Shown here piece by piece: positions 58,923 to 64,000 of a stretch of DNA of 64,000 nt; positions within the stretch are counted from its first letter, which is position 1; every line of letters begins with the position of its first letter. The stretch covers positions 62,001 to 126,000 of the forward strand of contig JAIQFE010000016.1 of NCBI GenBank assembly GCA_020073445.1, written 5' to 3'. The notes below the pieces were generated by a model that ran no database searches, was not told the DNA's origin, and was given only the letters and a program-made list of their open reading frames with translations. Position numbers and translations under genes: made by a program. This stretch comes from Terriglobia bacterium. GTDB taxonomy: Bacteria; Acidobacteriota; Terriglobia; Bryobacterales; Bryobacteraceae.

Positions 58923-60215
58923 ATGTCTGAAGCAAGGACCACCCGCATTTTATTAGGAATCTTGGGGACGATAGTAACCGCAAGCGCCGCGGAACTCACT
59001 GCCGCGCCCCCGACGTTCACCAAGGACGTAGCGCCCATTCTTCAGGAAAAATGTCAGAGTTGCCATCGCGCCGGGTCCATGGCGCCGATGTCTCTGGTCA
59101 CCTACGACGAAACCCGTCCCTGGGCGAAATCCATCAAGCAGCGCGTGGTCACTCGCAGTATGCCGCCCTGGCATCTCGATAAGACCGTCGGCATTCAGCA
59201 TTTCCAGAACGACATGTCGCTGAGTGACGCCCAGATCTCGACCATCGCTCGCTGGGTAGACGCTGGCGTTCCGCAAGGCAATCCGAAAGACATGCCTCCC
59301 GCCAAGCAGTGGCCGAAAGAAGACGGCTGGCAGCTCTCGCAACAATTTGGACAGCCGGATTTCGTGCTCAGCTCCGACCCGTACACGATGCCAGCCAAGG
59401 GCCAGGACGTGTGGTTCAAGCCGCTCACGCAGATTCCGATCACCGAGCCCCGTTGGGTTCGCGCCGTCGAGATGCGGCCCGCGACCGCCGCCGGGCGCAA
59501 GATCACGCATCACGCTCTCGCCTTTCTCCAGCAGGAGGAGCCCGGAACGAATACCGGAATCACCACGCAGGGCCTGCTGATGGAATGGGCCGTCAATAAG
59601 AATTACGACATCTACCGTCCCAACACCGGCAAGCTGCTCGTCCCGGGCTCGCGCATCTGGTGGGAGATGCACTATCACGCCGTGGGCGAGGAGATCCGCG
59701 ATCACGTGGAACTCGCCGTCTATCTCTACCCGAAAGGCCAGGAACCGAAGTATCGGACTTTCTTGACCGCGTTTCCCGCGACGCCCGGCACCGCCGCCAT
59801 GGGCGAGCTCGACATCCCGCCAAATTCCGTCGCGGAGACCGAAGGCTTTCAAACGCTACGCGCTCCGGCCCGGCTCGAGAATTTTCAGCCGCACATGCAC
59901 CTGCGCGGCAAAGCCATGCTGCTCGAAGCGATCCTCCCGGACGGCTCCAAGCGCACGCTCAGCTACGTGGATCACTTCACGTTCAACTGGATGACCAACT
60001 ACATCTATGCGGACGATGCGGCCCCCGTGCTGCCCAAGGGCACGATTATCCACACGGTCGCGTGGCACGACAACACCACCAACAACAAGAACAATCCAGA
60101 TCCCGATCAGTGGGTTGGTTGGGGCGATCGCACCGTGGATGAAATGGCGCACGCCTGGGTGAACGTCACCTACATCAGCGAAGCAGATTATCAGGCGTAC
60201 CTAGCTAAGAAGTAA
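58923..60215 (+). CDS. Exported cytochrome c / copper type II monooxygenase-like fusion
   Basis: A 430-residue protein with a signal peptide. Residues about 30-115 form a c-type heme domain (PILQEKCQSCHRAGSMAPM, heme at Cys44-His48; MPPWH distal). The rest resembles the peptidylglycine monooxygenase fold, with copper-type His motifs ITHHALAF, WEMHYHA and FQPHMHLRGKAM. The fold normally uses two coppers and a reductant; the fused heme domain could deliver electrons directly. It converges on the amidohydrolase gene across a strong hairpin. The substrate is unknown. Confidence 0.83.
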   Translation: MSEARTTRILLGILGTIVTASAAELTAAPPTFTKDVAPILQEKCQSCHRAGSMAPMSLVTYDETRPWAKSIKQRVVTRSMPPWHLDKTVGIQHFQNDMSLSDAQISTIARWVDAGVPQGNPKDMPPAKQWPKEDGWQLSQQFGQPDFVLSSDPYTMPAKGQDVWFKPLTQIPITEPRWVRAVEMRPATAAGRKITHHALAFLQQEEPGTNTGITTQGLLMEWAVNKNYDIYRPNTGKLLVPGSRIWWEMHYHAVGEEIRDHVELAVYLYPKGQEPKYRTFLTAFPATPGTAAMGELDIPPNSVAETEGFQTLRAPARLENFQPHMHLRGKAMLLEAILPDGSKRTLSYVDHFTFNWMTNYIYADDAAPVLPKGTIIHTVAWHDNTTNNKNNPDPDQWVGWGDRTVDEMAHAWVNVTYISEADYQAYLAKK

Positions 60216-60232
60216 GCCCGGCTCTTGGTAGC

Positions 60233-60250
60233 GCCGGCTTCCAAGCCGGC
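60233..60250. terminator. Inverted repeat between convergent genes
   Basis: GCCGGCTT-CC-AAGCCGGC forms an 8-bp perfect stem (practical loop larger). No T-run follows, so it may be a REP-type sequence that also ends transcripts from both sides. Confidence 0.5.
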
Positions 60251-60260
60251 GGCCGCGAAG

Positions 60261-61904
60261 TTATCGGGAAGCCTCATACACGACTCTGCCGCCGACCACG
60301 GTCATCACCGGCTTGATGTCCTTGATCTGGTCCGCGGGAACCGTCAGGTAGTCGCGGTCGAGCACCACGAGGTCCGCCAGCTTGCCCGCCTGGATGGCCC
60401 CCAGGTTGTTTTCCTGAAAGACGAAATAAGCGTTCTTGCGAGTGTGCGCGATCAGCGCATCCTCGCGGCTGATAGTCTGCCGGATCACTTTCCGGCCGCC
60501 CGCCATCTTTCCCGTGATGGCGAAAGACAGGGTCGTGAACGGCAGCGTTTGATTGGCGGCAGTCCCGTCGGTCCCAAGTCCCCACACGATTCCGCTGTTT
60601 TGAATCGTGGCCAGCGGCGGCATATCATCCGCGCCAGTTCCAAAACCTTCGTGCATGATCCCACCGTTGATCACCGCCCACGGATGCACCGCCGCGTACA
60701 TCCCCAGCTTCTTCATCCGCTCGAGCTGCGACGCATTGATCTGGTTCACGTGCGCCAGCGCCCATCGCAGGTTCTTGATCGGATGCTCTTTGTTCACCGC
60801 TTCCACCTGATCCAGAAACGTGTCGATCGTGTGGCTCAGCTCGGCATGGACGTGCAGCGGCAGTCCGGCCTGCGCAATCGCCATCGCGATCTTTCTCCAT
60901 ATTTCAAGCTGATCGGGCGTCGGATCCGATTTCAGCGCGAACATCGGGTCATGCAAAGGCGAATACACGCTCTCCCCGAACGACACATTGTCGATATAGC
61001 TGTCGCCCTGAAACAGCTTCATTCCCGCGAACTGTTGGATAGTCCGGTCCACCGTACCCGGATTCGCCGCCGCCGCGCCGATGATGCAAAACACCCGCAC
61101 ATTGAGTCGCCCCTCGGCCTTCCACTTCTCGAAAATCGCGAGAATGTCCGCATCGCAGCCAGGGACGCCGACCGATGTCAGCCCCGCGCGATTCATGTCG
61201 CGAACCAGCGCCAGGGCGCTCGCCTCCAGCTGCTCCGGTGCGACCCTCGGCATCTTGCTCGCGACCACCCGCGTACCCGCAATGTCGCCCTGAACCACGC
61301 CCGTGGGCTTTCCGGCGGCATCCCGCACAATCGATCCCTTCACGAACTCCGCTGGATCTGGCGCGTTCGCCTCGATCTTCAGCGTCGCCAACCCCTTGCT
61401 ATTCAGGAACACCTGATAATACGATTCCTGCAACGCCACGGGATTATTCGGCGCGATCTGATCCAGCTCTTCGCGCGTAAACGGCCTCGGATCATCCGCG
61501 AACTGATGATGCGTCCAGCCCCCGATGTTATAGACCCATTCTCCCGCCGCCGCCGCCTTCACCCGCGCCCGCAGCATCTCCACTGCCTGCTTGCGCGAAT
61601 CCACACCATCCCACCGGACTTCTTTCGTCCATGTCGCCGCCGCCCGCAGCAGATGCATGTGATTGTCGATCAGCCCGGGGATCACGGCCTTCCCCTTCAG
61701 GTCGATCCTGCGGGTGTTCGGACCCGCCATCTGCGCGATTTCTTGATTGGTGCCTGTCGCCGTGACGCGGTCGCCCCGGATCGCCACCGCCTGCGCGATC
61801 GAAAAACGCTCGTCCACCGTGATGATCTTCCCGTTTGTGAGAATGAGATCCGATTGCGCGTACAACGCGGTCGTAACCAGGACGAACAAACCCGCCCGTA
61901 GCAT
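60261..61904 (-). CDS. Exported YtcJ-like amidohydrolase
   Basis: From ATG 61904 the protein has 547 residues with a signal peptide (MLRAGLFVLVTTALYAQ). Amidohydrolase-3 features are TNGKIITVDERFSIAQAVAIRGDRV, GLIDNHMHLLRAA (metal HxH), the carboxylated-Lys equivalent region, HVHAELSHTIDTFL, ALAHVNQINASQLERM and LADLVVLDRDYLTVP. The family hydrolyses imides, amides or related bonds; specific substrates are mostly unknown. The start lies 1 nt after the stop of the upstream GHWEGD gene, so they share an operon. Confidence 0.87.
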   Translation of the reverse strand: MLRAGLFVLVTTALYAQSDLILTNGKIITVDERFSIAQAVAIRGDRVTATGTNQEIAQMAGPNTRRIDLKGKAVIPGLIDNHMHLLRAAATWTKEVRWDGVDSRKQAVEMLRARVKAAAAGEWVYNIGGWTHHQFADDPRPFTREELDQIAPNNPVALQESYYQVFLNSKGLATLKIEANAPDPAEFVKGSIVRDAAGKPTGVVQGDIAGTRVVASKMPRVAPEQLEASALALVRDMNRAGLTSVGVPGCDADILAIFEKWKAEGRLNVRVFCIIGAAAANPGTVDRTIQQFAGMKLFQGDSYIDNVSFGESVYSPLHDPMFALKSDPTPDQLEIWRKIAMAIAQAGLPLHVHAELSHTIDTFLDQVEAVNKEHPIKNLRWALAHVNQINASQLERMKKLGMYAAVHPWAVINGGIMHEGFGTGADDMPPLATIQNSGIVWGLGTDGTAANQTLPFTTLSFAITGKMAGGRKVIRQTISREDALIAHTRKNAYFVFQENNLGAIQAGKLADLVVLDRDYLTVPADQIKDIKPVMTVVGGRVVYEASR

Positions 61905-61905
61905 C

Positions 61906-62691
61906 CTATTTGCCCACCGGCATGTGCGAAAGATCCTTCTCGTTCTCATTGCAGATAAATTCCAGAATGTCCGTATTCAACTGCAGGAACATCTTCTGCG
62001 TCGTCGTCGTCCACGGCTTGCTATACGTCTTCGGATCGTCGATCGTCGCCACCACTTCCAGCGTCCCGAAATCCTTCCGCCGAAAGCGCTCTGTCACATG
62101 CAGCGCATCGGTCGCCGGACGACTCTTCTGCGTATCCAGCCAGGCTTTCCCGTTTAATCCCGTCGTCTCGATTACCAGCGTGTCGCCGTCCCACCGGCCA
62201 GTCGAGTACCCTAGCCACGTCGGATTCACGTCCTTCGCCAGCTTCCGGCCATCCAGAAAAACCTGCCGGAACAGATTCAGCTGCTCGTACAGGATCACCA
62301 CCAGCCCCGGCGTCTGGATGATCTTGAACGGAAACAAACCATTCGTGTTGATGCGCGGAACGCCGTGCGGCAGGCAGCGCGAAAGAGGATCGTCCCCGTG
62401 CTCGTTGTCGATGCGCTTCTGCTGCAGTTCCTTGGCCCACGGCAGCATCACCACGTCTTCCGGCTTCAGGCCCGCGGCCAAGTCGAAGAAATACGTCTGG
62501 CCGTCCGCCATCCATACTCCCGATAGATCCGGTTTGCCGTCCGCCGCCCGCGGCGCAGGCGCCGAAAGATTCGGTTTGCCGTCGCGCCCGCGCGGAATCC
62601 CCGCAGTCGGATAGTTCAACCATTGTGCAGACAAATGTCCCGACACCGCCGTCGCCAGAAGAACTGCAGGCCATATATTCATCGTCATCAT
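61906..62691 (-). CDS. Exported GHWEGD-family protein (copy 4 of 4)
   Basis: From ATG 62691 the protein has 261 residues; ATG at 62688 or 62682 is equally possible since no ribosome site is clear. The signal is NIWPAVLLATAVSGHLSAQW. Family motifs are VMLPWAKELQQKRID, CLPHGVPRIN, VFLDGRKLAKDVNPTWLGYSTGRWDGDTLVIETTGLNG, ERFRRKD and IDDPKTYSKPW. GRWDGD replaces GHWEGD here. It is first in an operon with the amidohydrolase and divergent from the heme/propeller gene with only 16 nt between start codons, so the promoters must overlap coding sequence. Confidence 0.8.
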   Translation of the reverse strand: MMTMNIWPAVLLATAVSGHLSAQWLNYPTAGIPRGRDGKPNLSAPAPRAADGKPDLSGVWMADGQTYFFDLAAGLKPEDVVMLPWAKELQQKRIDNEHGDDPLSRCLPHGVPRINTNGLFPFKIIQTPGLVVILYEQLNLFRQVFLDGRKLAKDVNPTWLGYSTGRWDGDTLVIETTGLNGKAWLDTQKSRPATDALHVTERFRRKDFGTLEVVATIDDPKTYSKPWTTTTQKMFLQLNTDILEFICNENEKDLSHMPVGK

Positions 62692-62707
62692 TGTATAGAA
62701 TACCCAC

Positions 62708-63907
62708 ATGAAGAACACGTCTCTCTTCCTCGCGAGCATCGTTCTCGTCTCCACCGGCTTCGCCCAGAACCCGAAAACCATCGTCGAAACCGCCTGCACC
62801 GCCTGCCACGCGCTCAACCTCATCACCAGCGCCGGGCACACGCCTGCCGATTGGAAACTTGTCGTCGAACGCATGGTCGCCGCCGGCGCCGACGTCCCCA
62901 AGAATCAGGTCGCAGCGGTCACAGACTACCTTGCCAAGAGTTACCCCGAGGGCAACGTCCCCAAGGCCGTCATCATTCCGGGCCCCGTGAAAGTCAGCTT
63001 CAAGGAATGGACCGTGCCCACCATCGGCTCCCGCCCGCACGATCCCCTCGCCACCCGCGACGGTTATCTCTGGTACACCGGCCAGTACGCCAACGTGCTC
63101 GGCCGCGTCGATACCAAGACTGGCAAGATCCAGGAATTCCGGCCGCCTACTCCCGGCTCCGGCCCGCACGGCCTCGTCGAAGATAAGGACGGCAACATCT
63201 GGTTCACCGCGAATTCCAAAGGCTACATCGGCAAGCTCGACCCCAAGACCGAAAAGTTCACCGAGTACAAACTTCCCGCCGACGCGAAAGATCCCCACAC
63301 TCCGCTCTTCGACCAGAAAGGCATTCTCTGGTTCACCGTGCAGAACTCCCAGAAGGTCGGCCGGCTCAATCCCGCCACCGGCGAAATCAAGGTGGTCGAT
63401 TCGCCCACCAAGCCCTCGAACCCCTACGGCATGGTCGTCGATTCCAAGGGCACTCCCTATTACTGCGAATTCACCGCCCCCAAAATCGCCGCCATCGATC
63501 CCGTCACCATGAAGATCAAGGAGTGGACGCTCACCAATCCCGACGCCCGCCCGCGCCGCATCGCCATCACCGCTGATGACCTGATCTACTATGCCGATTA
63601 CGCCCGCGGCTATCTTGGCCGTCTCGACCCCAAGACCGGCGCCGTGAAGGAATGGCCGTCGCCCAGCGGTCACGACTCCCAGCCCTACGGCATCACCGTG
63701 GTCAATGGCGACATCTGGTACAGCGAATCGAACGTCAAGCCGAACACGCTGGTGCGCTTCGATCCCAAGACCGAAAAATTCCAGACCTGGGCCATCCCCG
63801 CCGGCGGCGGCGTGGTGCGCAACATGATGACTACCCGCGACGGCAAGAATATCGTGATGGCCGAAAGCGCCCTCAACATCGTCGCCCTGGTTACTATTTC
63901 GAAGTAG
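62708..63907 (+). CDS. Exported heme + Vgb-like beta-propeller protein
   Basis: A 399-residue protein with a signal peptide (MKNTSLFLASIVLVSTGFAQ). Residues about 21-80 hold a short c-type heme domain with CTACH at 30-34. The rest is a propeller with repeats of the Vgb/streptogramin-lyase kind (GRVDTKTGKIQEFRPPTPG, GKLDPKTEKFTEYKLPAD, GRLDPKTGAVKEWPSPSG, IWFTA and IWYSES strands). The Vgb lyase active site cannot be confirmed. Proteins with this fusion are common in Acidobacteria; the role may be substrate binding linked to electron transfer. Confidence 0.84.
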   Translation: MKNTSLFLASIVLVSTGFAQNPKTIVETACTACHALNLITSAGHTPADWKLVVERMVAAGADVPKNQVAAVTDYLAKSYPEGNVPKAVIIPGPVKVSFKEWTVPTIGSRPHDPLATRDGYLWYTGQYANVLGRVDTKTGKIQEFRPPTPGSGPHGLVEDKDGNIWFTANSKGYIGKLDPKTEKFTEYKLPADAKDPHTPLFDQKGILWFTVQNSQKVGRLNPATGEIKVVDSPTKPSNPYGMVVDSKGTPYYCEFTAPKIAAIDPVTMKIKEWTLTNPDARPRRIAITADDLIYYADYARGYLGRLDPKTGAVKEWPSPSGHDSQPYGITVVNGDIWYSESNVKPNTLVRFDPKTEKFQTWAIPAGGGVVRNMMTTRDGKNIVMAESALNIVALVTISK

Positions 63908-63923
63908 CAGTGGTTCTAAGTGG

Positions 63924-63973
63924 GTCCGGCCGTGGTAGGTCCGGCCGTGGTAGGTCCGGCCTTCAGGCCGGAC
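63924..63973. repeat. Tandem 15-bp repeats ending in a hairpin (REP-type)
   Basis: GTCCGGCCGTGGTAG occurs at 63924 and 63939, and a third partial unit at 63954 opens into GTCCGGCCTTCAGGCCGGAC, a perfect 9-bp-stem hairpin. It follows the propeller gene and may end its transcript. The related hairpin at 60233 has similar GGTAG...CCGGC flanks. Confidence 0.75.
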
Positions 63974-64000
63974 ATCTGAAACGCGCTCGACCACCGAAAG

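Noticed and set aside
60225-61901. 558-residue plus-strand frame
   Set aside because: It is exactly antisense to the amidohydrolase, which has metal motifs and a signal peptide.
63924-63973. Short CRISPR array
   Set aside because: The 15-bp units are directly adjacent with no spacers, and no cas genes are present. It fits a REP-type repeat.
62021-63994. 657-residue minus-strand frame
   Set aside because: It is antisense to the heme/propeller gene and out of frame with the GHWEGD gene; no motifs.

Overview
The window looks like chromosome from an acidobacterium of the Solibacter/Bryobacterales type. The reasons are high GC, many signal-peptide proteins on both strands, an orphan FtsX-type permease of the acidobacterial duplicated kind, two PQQ beta-propeller dehydrogenases, two DUF1592/DUF1588-type diheme proteins each paired with a DUF1552 protein, DUF6152 proteins, and four members of an exported family marked by GHWEGDTLVVD and DDPxxYxKPW. 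No rRNA, tRNA or CRISPR array was seen. The taxonomic call rests on gene content only.

Layout. 1-3.9 kb: 5' part of a glutamine-dependent NAD+ synthetase, a GDP-mannose 3,5-epimerase-like enzyme, a family 2 glycosyltransferase, an exported CMD-like protein and a frameshifted small gene. 3.9-11.6 kb: PQQ dehydrogenase plus MBL hydrolase, a second PQQ protein, a phosphodiesterase, a tannase/feruloyl esterase and an exported GHWEGD-family protein. 11.6-14.3 kb: an IS1595-family transposon with five small passenger genes, bounded by end repeats and a perfect 8-bp target duplication. 14.3-15.9 kb: an ECF sigma factor with a C-terminal Cys cluster, flanked by a triple-repeat exported protein and a 48-residue metallothionein-like peptide; both flanking genes carry the same promoter motif. 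15.9-24.1 kb: diheme cytochrome, large permease, DUF6152/GHWEGD operon, dipeptidase and orphan binding protein. 24.2-29.3 kb: exported ankyrin, DUF1552 and diheme DUF1592 proteins. 29.4-35.7 kb: flavin disulfide reductase, EgtB, EgtD, a complete betaine-type ABC importer and a DinB protein in one operon. 35.7-37.3 kb: cytidine deaminase and nucleoside phosphorylase. 37.3-49.7 kb: a catabolic block with aldehyde dehydrogenase, beta-hydroxyacid dehydrogenase, 2-oxoacid dehydrogenase E1/E2, M24 protein, LigM-like O-demethylase, cupins, MetE-like methyltransferase and an MFS importer. 49.7-57.6 kb: a second ankyrin/DUF1592/DUF1552 set followed by an exported dehalogenase-like hydrolase and a regulator made of two fused TetR proteins. 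57.5-64 kb: membrane protein, heme/copper-monooxygenase fusion, amidohydrolase, GHWEGD protein, heme/Vgb-like propeller and REP-type repeats.

How the parts work together. The ECF sigma factor probably drives a small metal- or redox-responsive regulon. EgtB/EgtD probably make ergothioneine or a related thiohistidine betaine, and the importer beside them is of the betaine/ergothioneine class. The LigM-like demethylase, MetE-like protein and MFS carrier suggest use of a methylated, possibly methoxyaromatic, substrate with methyl groups passed through folate. The twice-repeated ankyrin + diheme + DUF1552 set looks like one uncharacterised extracytoplasmic system present in two copies.
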